Assembly (NCBI RefSeq): GCF_964204865.1
Contig: NC_135257.1
Coordinates: 10,810,151-10,874,150, forward strand
Reading direction: 5' to 3'
DNA from: Styela clava
Lineage: Eukaryota; Chordata; Ascidiacea; Stolidobranchia; Styelidae
Length of the DNA: 64,000 nucleotides
Shown: piece after piece, positions 35,501 to 47,646 of the stretch
How positions within the stretch are numbered: the stretch's first letter is position 1
How the letters are laid out: every line of letters starts with the position of its first letter
Position numbers and translations under genes: made by a program
The notes under the pieces: generated by a model
Database searches by the model: none
Seen by the model: the letters and a program-made list of their open reading frames with translations, nothing else
What the model was told of the DNA's origin: nothing

Positions 35501-38500
35501 CTAAATATTGTTTTACAACCAAAGAAATGTAGTAGTACTTTGGTTAGCCATTGGATTAAGCAGGACTTAAAGTCAAGATCTTGGACCTGCGATTTCGACA
35601 TAGTTGATTAGCCCAATATACTCGCCCTACAAATAAATACGTAAAATCCATGTGTTGTATTGCTCTTGTAATTCAAGTTTACAGCAGATACATAATATAT
35701 ATAAAGCCATAGTACTAGTATCTTCAAGCCAGCTTATGCTAGCTGATAGTATAGTTTTTGTATATTTTATTGACAGATTCATATTGTTCCATATGGTAAT
35801 GCTGTCTGTGCAGCTGTACTCATCAACAAGGAATACGCTCTCACTGTTGCACACTGTGTTTTGTAAGTATCATATAACAAATAATGAAAGAGTAAAAATA
35901 GGAAATTATTATTTATTCGGCAATCTGCACTGAAAACTATAATATTATTTCGTAGCTTTGGTATCCTAACGGGCCTTTGAATGCAGTTCAATTTTCTTCT
36001 CAAATCAACATCACATTTCTCAGAATAAAGGCCATGATTACTCAATAGTAAAAATATCAGTCAAAAAATTAATTCTTGACTGTGATGACACTTTCTTACG
36101 AGACACATATAATGACTTTTTAGTAAAACACGTACGCAAATCTTTTCCAGATGTTGAATTATTTTTGAGAGATTTGACAAAAGTAGATTTATATTAATTT
36201 CATAACCAACCCTTTTCGAAAGCTACAAATTTATATCAATAGGTAGATAAAATAAAACGACACCGTTTTTGTACATTTTTCAACCCGATTGCCTTCTCTA
36301 TAAAATGACTGAATACGCATCCAATCAAAAGTGTTTCATTTAGCCGATATTCTGCCAAAAGAATGACTATGACTCTAGGACTGAACAATGTTAAAAACCC
36401 AGCAACAAAATGGACAACTTGGGCTCAATTGAAAAAAAATATTATTCATCCCGATTTTCGATATTCTCCGCGGCTTGTCCAAGATATCGCTGTCATGCAG
36501 GTAAGAAACAAAAATGCAAAATAAGAACCAAAGCTTTAGCATTGTTTACCAGGTTGTTTTAACGAGTCATTCTTATACCGTTACACTAATCTATATATAA
36601 CTTGCATACTGTATTATTTGATTTGTATAGTTTGTATTCATATGGAATGCATAAAAACGAAGTGTATACAAGTCGTTTCATTTAACAATGCCACCGCATG
36701 CTTGTCGTCGTAAATTTTTTTAATTTACTGTATATATATACTTGAATTTAATTTGAACCGGCTATTACAATGTACCACGATTACCCTTTTAAAACTTAAA
36801 ACTGGCATAGTATAGTCTGAGACTCTGAGTGAAGAAGAAATTTAACCAGACTTGTACCTCTCATTGCAACTCGCTCTTCCCAACTCAGGAAAATAGTAAT
36901 TAAACCTTATTCAAATATTTAGACGATTTAATTCAAATTATTTTTTATATCTGATTAACACTTTAATAAACATTATTCGTATGTATTTCAGTTCCAAAAA
37001 CCAATTTCATATTCCAACAACATTCATCCAATCTGCCTACCACACGGAGAGGACCCACCAGTCGGGTCGAAATGTGTTGTTGCTGGATGGGGTTCAAGTA
37101 AGCGTTACAATTTGTCATATATAATACACACTTTGGGAAATATTGTATATGGGTATAAGATCTACCCGTGATTTAGAACGAAGTTGTGTGTGTATGATTT
37201 TTGACTTGTCCATAATAATTGCCTGTTACTAATTTGCGTAAAGGGTCTGCAGGTGATATGTCTTCAGCCTGTTTGCTGTGTATATAACTGGAAACCAAAC
37301 AAAGTACAGTGTTGAAACCTCAGTTGTTTCACAATACAATCTCGCTCTTTCCTCTTCTCACCGAACGGGCTGAACAAATTGCCACTAACAGTGCTGTAAA
37401 CTGTGTACAGATAGCATATGACATGCCCGTTAGATGACTCTACGGAGCAATAGTAGCGTTTAGCAATGAAGACCAAGCAATAATAATTTGCAGGAGTGAT
37501 GTATTTCTCTCACAAATATATCGAATAAATAAATAACAAACTGCATAAATGACATGTTCGAAGCCTTGACACCTTTTGAAGAGGAACAAGTCTGTATTAA
37601 CTTCTCTTTATACGCGTTTCGAACTTTGAAAAGATAGGATCCCAGATAAATTCGGTTATGATATTTAATATATATACTGTATCAAAGATCACTCAAACAC
37701 TTTTAACAGAATTTATACCTACTTAATATTTTAAACTGGATGAAAGTTTGTTTGGCCCCCTGTAATATGCACAATATATCTGATTAAATATAATAGTATA
37801 TTAATTATCTAAATTCATATTTATATATCAAAGCTGTATTTCGTGGATATGCTTCAAAACGTCTACGAGCAGCTCAAGTTTTTATTTTGGATCCTGAAGT
37901 TTGTGCAAAAGCCTACGGACCCACTTTCAATACTGAGAAAATGATCTGTGCTGGACACATGAACGGGAAAGCGGATAGTTGCCAGGTATATAAATATATG
38001 TAATCTTGCTGAATTCATAATTTATATTTGAAATATAAGAATAAAAGTTTTTTTTGTCACAGCTGTTAGTAAAAATTAACTGAACATTGTTTAGCATAAA
38101 TTTACGAGCGTGTTAGAACAAAATGTTATGTAGCATTTTAACATACTCTTCAAATGGAGATTGTAAATATCATCAACATTTTTTTGATTTATCTTACCTA
38201 AGAGATGTAAATGTGCTACACTGTAAAAAAAAAAAAAATTAACGCTCTCCATACAAGATACAAAGTTATGTCTGAATGAAAAAATATATCGATCCTTATT
38301 CCTAGTATATAGCAATCATGCTAAGTTTTGTTCCGTTGCAGGGTGATAGTGGAGGACCTTTGATGTGTCAAAGATGTTCTTCTTGCCAGTGGTATGTTGC
38401 TGGACTTGTTTCATATGGTCGTGGATGCGGGCAGCCAGGCTATCCTGGCATCTACACTCGTGTATCTTATTTTGAAGATTGGTTAAGAGAGAAGGGAGTT

Positions 38501-38530
38501 ATTGAAAATACGAAGAAAATATCTTGTTAA
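32594..38530 (+). CDS. Secreted trypsin-like serine protease with two six-cysteine modules (protease A)
   Basis: Ten exons join in frame (1,275 nt, 424 aa): 32594-32681, 32982-33152, 34576-34719, 34993-35031, 35239-35381, 35777-35862, 36344-36500, 36992-37097, 37834-37985, 38342-38530 (TAA). Residues 1 to about 22 form a signal peptide ([12 protein letters not shown] core). Exons 2 and 3 each encode one copy of the pattern C-x7-C-x11-C-x4-C-x2-C-x(8-9)-C, with CYWCP/CFWCP and PWC; I do not recognise it as a named domain. The trypsin domain begins after the predicted cleavage R180|ILGG. The catalytic residues are His221 (TVAHC), Asp271 (QDIAVM) and Ser365 (GDSGGP). Asp359 at the base of the S1 pocket predicts cleavage after Arg/Lys. 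Cys pairs, including the chain-linking pair (SCG...ICLP), are present. An extra CQRCSSC motif follows GDSGGP. The smallest exon (34993-35031) has a weak donor and could be optional, since it is 39 nt. Confidence 0.88.
34051..34206. repeat. Dispersed repeat, copy 2
   Basis: This lies in intron 2 of protease A and is similar to 14,831-14,950 over about 100 bases. The copy is fuller. It starts near GTACGGGAGTCACTTGGGTA and ends near CTTCGGGCGTACCC, so its ends are roughly complementary (GTACG/CGTAC). Confidence 0.7.
36005..36144 (+). repeat. 140 bp segment shared with an intron of protease B, copy 1
   Basis: This lies in the intron between the His and Asp exons of protease A. It is nearly identical to the reverse complement of 40,527-40,666, starting TCAACATCACATTT and ending CGTACGCAAATCTT. 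No inverted ends or clear target duplications were seen. Confidence 0.9.
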
Positions 38531-38661
38531 CGCCAGTTTTCGTATAATTTATCGTGTAGAACAGAAAATTTGAAAAATACGATTCATATTGTACAAATTT
38601 ACTGTTTGCAATTTTTAAAAATAAGGGTAGTTTTATTTGTACTGTGATATTTTTATATTGA

Positions 38662-38680
38662 AATAAAATATTTTAATAAA
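38662..38680 (+). terminator. Polyadenylation signals of protease A
   Basis: Two AATAAA hexamers (38662-38667 and 38675-38680) lie 132-150 bases after the stop codon. Confidence 0.6.
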
Positions 38681-39668
38681 ATTTATATGTATTTTGTACG
38701 CATACACAATATTGACGATAAAAACCTAAAAATGTTGCCTAAAACTTCTCAAATTTGGAATATTTGTTAATGATATGTCCCGCGGGAGTGTTTTAGCCGT
38801 TCAAAATTTTACAGTTGCATGTATAAAACCTTACCACACAAAAATACGTCAGTTAAATCATATTGTTATTTGAAAACGAAGAACGAAATCGTAACCTCAT
38901 TGACGTCACTTTGAATGTTCGAATTCTTCTGATTCGATCTTGACAACGATTTTAATATTGAAGACTTGGTAATAACTTAGGATTAGCAGACAAAAAACAA
39001 CAGCATTGCGTTAATTGAACACTTTATTATTTCATATTTTTACTATTTCATTATGTACACACATGTGTAAATATGAATTGTCCAGGCGTTTGGAGTATTT
39101 TCGAAAAATCCTTTTTTGTTGAAATATGAAGAAAAACAGCAAAAATTATTTATAACCAAATTATTCCGGAACCTCATTTAAAAAAGGAATGATCATTTAA
39201 AATACAGGCAATCATGTGGAATATAAATAAAATACACCTGAAACCTTTTTTTTCGAACTTTACGAAATTCACAAAATATATCTTCGACCGTTTGATCCAA
39301 ATCGATAAATACAAATAATATATGTATTCATCGAGAATAAAGTAACACTTTTTATCGCAAAATTCAGCTTCAATAAAGATTTTAAGATCTTTTGCGTTTA
39401 TTAGTCGACTATTTAGTTGAAAGAATGTAATAGATTCGAAATTTTTATTTAAAAAAATCAAAATTGATATTAATATTATATTTTAAAATAATACGGGCTC
39501 AATAAAGTGCATGTAAATAAAATAAAAATAATAAAAGGAAGGTATTGATGACCAAAAGCATTCAGAAATATCGTCCCAACTTATTCTATTGGACAACATC
39601 AGAGGGTTGCTAAGACTTGTATCCTGGAAGATCAGGAAGCATAAGTATCCTGGAAGCTCGGAATATTT
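38681..39668. other. Convergent 3' region between proteases A and B
   Basis: The two genes end tail to tail about 1.1 kb apart. A minus-strand AATAAA at 39,445-39,450 (TTTATT on plus) could serve protease B. Nothing else was recognised. Confidence 0.5.
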
Positions 39669-42600
39669 TTATTTCTTACAACCGCCTGCTTTTGGAAACG
39701 ATATATGTCGGCTAATCCATCTTTCGAATGATACAATCTTCGTAAACACTGCGGGAGATCCAATTTCGCCACAAGTTCCTTTTGGTCCAAACGATACAAT
39801 CCCAGCAATGTACCATGCGCATGAATTTCGTCTTTGGCAAAGTAAAGGTCCTCCGCTGTCACCCTAAAAGTACATCATATCGTTTTTGCTACAAGCTGAA
39901 TTTTATCATCACTCTCAGATGCAAATAGTTAAAGTTACACTGATTTAAAATTGTTATCGAAAAACTATATTCAGCATCTGCATGTGCACTCTAACATATT
40001 AGGCAAATTTTATTTTATTTTTGGCTCATTATCTTCGGGATACCAGTAGAATTCATTAGTGAACACGACAAGATAAATTTAGCAATAATAAAATCGGTAG
40101 GATATTGAATGCCTTACCTCACAAATGTCGTTGCGTTTAGTTAACATTCCGGCGCATATAAGTCGATTAGAATTCATAACGTAATTTCCTATATCTCTGG
40201 TACGTCCGTATCTTTTTCTGCACACATTTATGTCCAAATGATTCAACTGAACTTCCATCAAAGAATTAGCTGGATTTGGAGGACCTTTTGGATCAGCTAA
40301 ATGTATTCAAATGAAATTTAAATTCATACATTATATGAAAATATAGCACCCCATTCCTGGATCGACTGAACTACGTCAAATTGGTTGTCATTATGCATGT
40401 TGCTTAACGCTTGCTTTGTAAGCGATTATTTATAACTCTTGTTGTCACTTGTGTGGCAGATAACCTCACTTGAAACCATACAGATTATTGATTGACGGGT
40501 TCATTCGATCCACTGACTAACGCATAAGATTTGCGTACGTGTTTTACTAAAAAGTCATTATATGTGTCTCGTAAGAAAGTGTCATCACAGTCAAGAATTA
40601 ATTTTCTGACTGATATTTTTACTATTGAGTAATCATGGCCTTTATTCTGAGAAAATGTGATGTTGACGTGAATGACCTTCGATAATCACGTATTTATAAC
40701 ATATAAATTTTAAAGTATTGCGTAAGTTCACAAAAAATATTTTCTGTGAAACATGGTAAATTTATTATTATTAAGCAAACTAGGCATATTAGCACTTACT
40801 AAGCATTTTGCGCTGAAAACATTTCGTGAATCACAAATATTATTCACACAATATAGAAATACAGGTTAATATATTAAGCATCATATATAAGTGTATAGCA
40901 CAGTAAATGGTAAAACTTAAACTTACTTATACCCCAACCAATTGCAATGCAAGGGCTGTCAGCGGGAGGATCTTCGCCATCTGGCAAACATACCGGCTGC
41001 ACTGAGCTACTGAGTTTCACTTGACTTTTCAACTAAAATGTTGATTGTACAATTAGGCTTAGTGATAAAAGTAATTTGATTCAAAGCTCATATTATGTTA
41101 AAACTTTTTAAATAAGAAATCATGGTATGAAGATAAATTTGAATTGTAGATGACATACTTTTATAATGGCAATATCATTCTGCAAGTAATCGTGTCGTGG
41201 GTGAACGATAATTTTAGAAGCTTGATGTTTTGAAACATATGGTCGATCCCAAAAATTTGTTCCGAGGCGAATTTCAATCTCATTTAGTTTTGCTGTAACT
41301 CGTCCTCTTCTAAAAAGGTTAAAATTAACAGGAATAAGAGGAAATCAAGCAGCAAAACAAAAAAGAAAAGACTAAACTTCAAAAATTACTATTATTACTT
41401 ACTTTATACAATGGGCTGCTGTGACAATCCACTGTTTGTCAATCAAGGTTCCACCACAAAGCAATCCTTTTATACGTAGTGATACCTACAACAACAAGAG
41501 AACAATACTGAAATTTGACTATATGGACGCGAAGATCCGATCACTAACCGCAGCGAAAGTGATGTTGATGGAATAAAAACAGTGTTCACATACAATAAAA
41601 TAAAGCAGTGAAAATTAGAGAAAATCGAATAGTCAATTAGTTACGGAGAAAATCGTCTTTCCCAACAGCAACAAGCCTAACAACAACAGCAATGAAAAAG
41701 GAATAAATATAATTTTGTAAAGTTATGGATATAATGTTTATCGGCAAATGATTGAAATAAAAAAAGTTCAAGTAATAAAACTCATGAATATATCTAATGA
41801 CAAGAGTAAATTAGGAATTATTGTGATAGTAAAAAATTAAAAATCAATGTAAATAAATAAGCAAGAAATACATTGTTCAAAGCATGAGATTAAATTTTCA
41901 ATTTACCATCCAAGGCCATTGTTGATTTTTCGAGAAATCCCCATTGATCACACGACCACTTACAAACGATTGCCCGCAATGACCAGACGATGGTCGACTG
42001 CAACACCCGCTAGATTTATACCGAGGTACAAGTCCATTCCATGAACATGTTTCTAAGCAAAAAATTGATTGTGAGTGAGTATTGTAAAATCATTAGTAAA
42101 AGCGCAATAACAAACCAAACACAGCGTAACAACATGGCGAATTTACATTCAATACGCATTGAACATCATACACGAATTAGTCATACATGATTTTTGCATA
42201 TAGTTTAGTCTGATCATGCTCAATATTTTTATAATAACAACACCGCAGCAAGTTCACATTTAGTTTTTTTTGAAAAAAAAAAACAGATAAAAATGAATTC
42301 AAAAACCTTAAAAAAGTTTAATACCATATATAAAAGTAGAAAGCAAAGTGATAAGGATAAAAGAATACATTTCATACTTGCTAATTTTAGTATGTGTAAC
42401 TCATAAGCAAAGATAGAATGTCAAATACACAATACTTTTATATTTGTATATTACCTGTCGGACAGTTCTGAATGTTACATTCCTCGAATGTACGTAAGCA
42501 TTCTGGATTGTTAACGTCAGTGCAACTAGGCTTATCAAATTTAAATCTAGTCCCAGTTCCACACGATCGAGTACATTGACTCCATCCAGCACTGTCAGAA

Positions 42601-45600
42601 CGAACATTGCTTCTGGTTGTTGTCATGGTTGCTGGTGCTGAATACAATTATCGGATATGAATGAAAAAAAAGGAAACAACAATCTATAATTTTGAAGTAC
42701 TGGTGATTGGGTGGTGATTTTTTACCTTGCTTTTGACATGGACCAATCGCGCAACTTCTGACTTCTTCAAAAAATCCAGGACAAGTTTTAGCCCCTCTGC
42801 AACTGCGATATCTGTTCTGTTTTCCTCCGCCACAACTAACGCTACATGGTTGGAATGGTCCCCAAGCCGTCCATTGTCCTAATAAACAACACATAAAACT
42901 CTTAGCAAAAAACTTCTGTTGGTAGGTAGAAAGGAAGAGTGAATTTTGTGAAAACAGGAGCGGTATTAAATCCATTTACAAGAAGAGAAAATTTTTTTTT
43001 GTTGTGAATAATCAATCAAAGAACAAATATTAGTAGGCTATGATGTCGATTTGAGTTCATTTTCTGAATAAATTTAAATATGTATTAAAGAGCAAAATTC
43101 AGATGATTTTTGTTATTGGCTTTGTCAGATGTGAATTATCTATTTTTAGCTATATAATTCCTTGACTTCTTCTTGGTTAATTAGGTTTCCTTGAGACTCA
43201 GGTCACACAACGATTTATCTTTATAGTAAAACGGGAATGAATTACAAATCCAATATGTCTATAGTAACGTATGTCTTAGATGTCAGTTATATGTTGTTTT
43301 GGCATGGTCTTTTCATGTTGTTGGCCTAATCTGTACTGAAGCAAAAACGAATAAGATACTTACCCCTTATATATGACATTTCACGCAGCAGACGATAAGT
43401 GATTTTCATATTTAATGAAATGATATAACATACACATATATAACTTTTACCCCATTAGTGCCTATCTTTAATTGGGCAATTAGTAAGAATTAGTAAGAGT
43501 ATGTGTTTAGAAGTGATATTCACTTTTATGGGTTCAGGTTTTATTACCTCCAACCTAATGATTTTATCTAATAAGATGTTCAGGCTTTATGAAACCTTCA
43601 GTCTGACTTTAGATTAGTTGCATTGGGTTGACCTATTAGTTAGACAATAATTATCACACACTTAAAGACTCGCATGTGATAGGTTAAATTGATTGACAGG
43701 CACTGTAATAATGAAACCGGGAACAGATTGACTTTATATTACTATAAGTTATCAATACAACAGGCAAAGTAAAATTGATATAGAATACAAAACTGTGCAC
43801 AATACAAAACCAAATGTCTGCAATCTGCAAGTAATCATTAACTAAATATAAATCGATTTGAATTATTTCAATTACTCAATCAATGGAGTGATTAATTTAT
43901 TAGTTCTTCTCAAGTCTGTGACAAAGTTGAACAATTTGAATCAGCATGAAGTTTTTTTATTAATAAGATCCCAAGTGAATCTGAATTAACTGTGTTAATG
44001 TGTGGGATTTGTTGGTAACATAAGACAAATAAGATCAGCCAGTAAGCCAGTAAGATCTGCTCTCTACATACTTCAACATTTCAACCACCAAAACGAAACG
44101 TTCGACTTCTCTTGATTGATTCTCATATTGATTAAATTTTATTAAGTTTATTTTTGTGATTTCATGCTTATTTCATACGGAAAATCGATCTCACCTCTCT
44201 GACATATTCCTCCATAGCAAGCTTTCTGTGAAGTACCGAGTCCAATACAAGTGCCAGGTATCGGACATGTTCTTACTCTATATTTCAGTCCTTGGCCTCC
44301 GCATGGTATACTGCAACTTCCATAAGGGCCCCAAGGACCCCATGCTAATGAAGAAATAACATCTCCGTTATATTTCACAACAAATAGTTCCTCAATTTTA
44401 AATTTTTTGAAGTGAATAAGTGGCAAAAAAAATTCTATTTTTATTAAATAAAGGGGAAAGGAAGCAGTGGAGTGAGGTAGCGATAAAATGATTATTACTA
44501 AAAACTTTGTACCAGAACATGACGTCGACGGGCGTTGTTCTTAAATACAATGCCCTTGTAAGAAATATCGTTGTAAATTTTCAACATCGTGCCTACTTTG
44601 GAATTTTTTTCTATTCTAGTCCGCCTTTTCAGAATCAATATTAACAAAAATATTAAAAAGTTACTCAGATAAACTAAAATCACCAAATACCTGAAGGACA
44701 TTTCTTCTCTGTATTACACCTTTTATTAGAAACACTTGATCCAGAACATCCGTTCAACGAATTGCATATTCGAGTTCTTGTCTGCACACCACGACCACCG
44801 CAGGTGACACTACACAGTGAAAATGCCGTCCATTCACTCCATCCCATAGCTTTTTAAAAAACAAAAAAATGGCCGATAGAAAAAAGACAATAAAAATGTT
44901 TCAATAATTTGTGATAAAAAAATTATAGTTTTATTTACTCTTACTTACTAAGTCGGAAATTTCAAGTTTTTACATTGAAATTTTATAGTAAAACTACTGA
45001 TCACTTCGTTTCAAAATATACGTTTTCCATTGCGTTGCTCAGTCAGATAGTACAAATTTATACATTGTATTTGCTGAATGTACGAACATGATACTGGAAA
45101 CAGGTCGCCGAACACTGATATTTATAAGCTACCTTTAAACAAGATAACAAATCCCTCATAACTACTAAAAGAAACCAAAATAAGTATACCTCCCATAACT
45201 ACTAAAAGATACCAAAATAAGTATACCTCCTTGATCTAGTATAACATCGCTGCATCCACTGCATGTTGCCCTACAAGACTTTTCAACATATTTGCATAAG
45301 CGTCGTTGATGATATACTTGACAGATTTGTAGTGGATATCTATCGTGGCATAATTGACCTGCAAAATAGCCAAAATACTTTCAATTTATGTGATGAACTT
45401 TGCTTGACATTTTTTGTTTCGAAGAATAATTACGTATATTTGAGTCGGTTTTGTAATTGGAAGGAATATTTTTAGGAAAGGAGCATTTTGTTAGAAATAG
45501 AGTTTCAAATTATTAAATTTGTGGAAAAAAATCGCATATACATTAAAAACGACACGGTGTTGCATTTGTGGATTTGGCTCAAGTTCAGAATTTAAAAATT

Positions 45601-46159
45601 AATCTTCCTTACAACTTTGCGGCAGACAGAAAGTTTAAAAGTGTAATAAAAATTGCATGATTTTCGAAAGAATTCGAAACGATATACTATATGTATCAAA
45701 ATTTTTTTATATCTTTCGTCAATTCAGAAAATAGTCATGTATTTGTCAAGTTTTCATCAGAGAGCATGACAGAAAATATTTATTTTTTAAAACATAGTTC
45801 CACGTAAAGCTTAAAACATTGTATATGGTCACGAGGTAAACTTAATTCGTCTTTTCTGTTCGTATTTACAATAAACGCCGCTTTAGATGCAGATAGGTGC
45901 AGATAACGTACCTCTTATTTTTATACTACTTCATCTAAAACACCAACGCACACTTATACCCAACACCGTGTATATTCAGTGCGAGACGTATAAAGATAGA
46001 TGGTGCCGTAGAGCAACATCTTCATTTTAGTTCCTGATTATTAGAGTTTGCTTGGTTAAACAGGAAAATAATAAACCAACCTTGAACCTGGTGAATTTGA
46101 GAAACAATCACAATTGCAAGAATACCAACTATAAATCCGTTATCCAAAATCTTGAACAT
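39669..46159 (-). CDS. Secreted ShK-TSP1(x4)-trypsin serine protease (protease B)
   Basis: Twelve exons join in frame (1,716 nt, 571 aa): 46159-46081, 45358-45227, 44849-44691, 44344-44195, 42878-42726, 42637-42455, 42052-41907, 41485-41403, 41309-41159, 41032-40927, 40296-40118, 39863-39669 (TAA). A signal peptide (FIVGILAIVIVS core) is followed by an ShK-type six-cysteine domain (about 29-62, ending CRATCSGC). Four thrombospondin type-1 repeats follow, one per exon: WSEWTAFSLCSVTCGG, WGPWGPYGSCSIPCGG, WTAWGPFQPCSVSCGG and WSQCTRSCGTG. The trypsin domain follows predicted cleavage at R319|VING. Its triad is His359 (TAAHC), Asp407 (NDIAII) and Ser510 (GDSGGP), with Asp504 in the S1 pocket, so it should be active with trypsin-like specificity. 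TSP1 modules usually bind matrix glycans or proteins, and ShK modules occur in many secreted enzymes, so a matrix-associated protease is inferred. Confidence 0.9.
40527..40666 (-). repeat. 140 bp segment shared with an intron of protease A, copy 2
   Basis: This lies in the intron between exons 10 and 11 of protease B. Read in the direction of transcription it is nearly identical to 36,005-36,144. That intron is not equivalent to the one holding the copy in protease A. Confidence 0.9.
45153..45230. repeat. Two-copy direct repeat spanning a splice donor of protease B
   Basis: A unit of about 36-37 bases, containing CATAACTACTAAAAGA and CCAAAATAAGTATA, is repeated twice. On the coding strand each copy provides GGAGGTATAC, the donor context of exon 2. 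The model uses the upstream donor (45226). Confidence 0.85.
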
Positions 46160-46244
46160 ATTTACGATAGTATATTGAATCTAAAAACACGTAAGTTTTA
46201 AGCAAATCCCAAACACCAATTCTACAAACCGACGCGGGTTATAA

Positions 46245-46253
46245 TCTATAAAG
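46245..46253 (-). promoter_or_regulatory. Weak TATA-like site of protease B
   Basis: Reading the minus strand, CTTTATAGA lies 86-94 bases before the start codon at 46159. The position is right, but the match to TATAAA is imperfect. Confidence 0.3.
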
Positions 46254-46812
46254 AGTTAATTTTTGCAACATCTATAGTAAGTTTAGCACTTAATATCAAT
46301 CAGCAAGTCAAAATAAAACATTTTTCCTACAGATATCCTGAGGAGTTCTATTTTCTGCTTGTAGCTTATTATACGATTTTATCAGGTGAAATTACGGTGA
46401 ATCAAACTATACGGAGAAGTATTGTCCATCTGGCGTATATACGAGTATGTAACAAACGCTGTAACAAAAATGAAGAAATGATATCGTTTCAAAGTGGAAT
46501 GGACTATAAGTAGAGACCAGGATATTCGGGACCAGGGCAATTAATTGTGCCATATATCATGCTTTATCATCTTATATGTTGGATGGCTTCCGTAATGAAC
46601 TAAAATAATTGTTATGTCACGATCTGAAAGGTTGATTTATAACATAGAAAATTAGTGACTTCCTTTCAAATTGTTCTGACGGACAGACATATTGCTATAA
46701 AAAGGTTTTTTTACTCGAAAACTTGACAGCCATATATTAACCCCTTGATTTCTCAGGTAATTTTAAATGTAGTTGAAGAATGCAGAAAATGAGATTTTAA
46801 TTACAACAGAGA

Positions 46813-47646
46813 ATATCGTCACGCTAATAACCGAAATGCGTAAGTCATTTTTGGCAGTTTTGAGAAAAACGTAAAAAACTTCCTAATGATATTGTTATGC
46901 CATTCAGAGTCAATAATTTGCCACGGTTCAATTTTTTGATCGTAGCCGGATTTAAGTTAATTTGTATGACGCAGTTAAGTGACGTCATAATGGCGCACTG
47001 TGACTTAGGCAGAAATGTGTCTATGACTTGGGGACATACGCAATTTTGCATATGCACTATATGCACCAGTCCTGAAAACTAAACATTCCAAAAACGAATG
47101 TAATTCTCAGTATCTACAATGTCTAATCCCCAAAATAGCTAATCAGTTTTAATTACATTATTTTTTATGTTTAAAAATATATATTTCATTAATATATATA
47201 ACACGTTCTGCACACCCACCACAATAAGACTAAGATTAAATATAAAGAATAAAACAGCAATGCACCCAATATAAAAGCCAACCAAGGTGAATTGGACTCG
47301 GACAGTGAATATCACAAGTGCACGTCTTCCTATACTGTAGTAAAAATTCAAATTAATACGCGCTAAGCTAGAATCCGAGATGCAAAAACTCGAAAATACT
47401 TCGCCGAGGTTATTTTGCTTTTGTGACGTCACAATACTCCTGCGGTAACAATGATAATTTATTATGACGAAACAATTGCACAAATGTACATGTCATTCTA
47501 AATCTCCATTTTTATGAGTTTCGGAATTCTTAAAATAAAATCTGAGTTAACAGACAGGTGCGCAGCATTACATAAATACCTATTTTATGAAAAACTCAAA
47601 ATCGCCAAAAATGACTTACGCCATTCGGTTATTAGCGTGACGATAT
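46813..47646. mobile_element. Non-autonomous DNA transposon with about 45-60 bp inverted ends
   Basis: The 834 bp element starts ATATCGTCACGCTAATAACC and ends with its complement, GGTTATTAGCGTGACGATAT. The similarity continues inward through TAAGTCATTTTTGGC. It contains no recognisable transposase. It lies 650 bp upstream of protease B. Confidence 0.75.

Noticed and set aside
39589..39867. 92-codon plus-strand frame over the end of protease B
   Set aside because: It is the antisense shadow of the GDSGGP exon of protease B, which matches the trypsin family on the minus strand.
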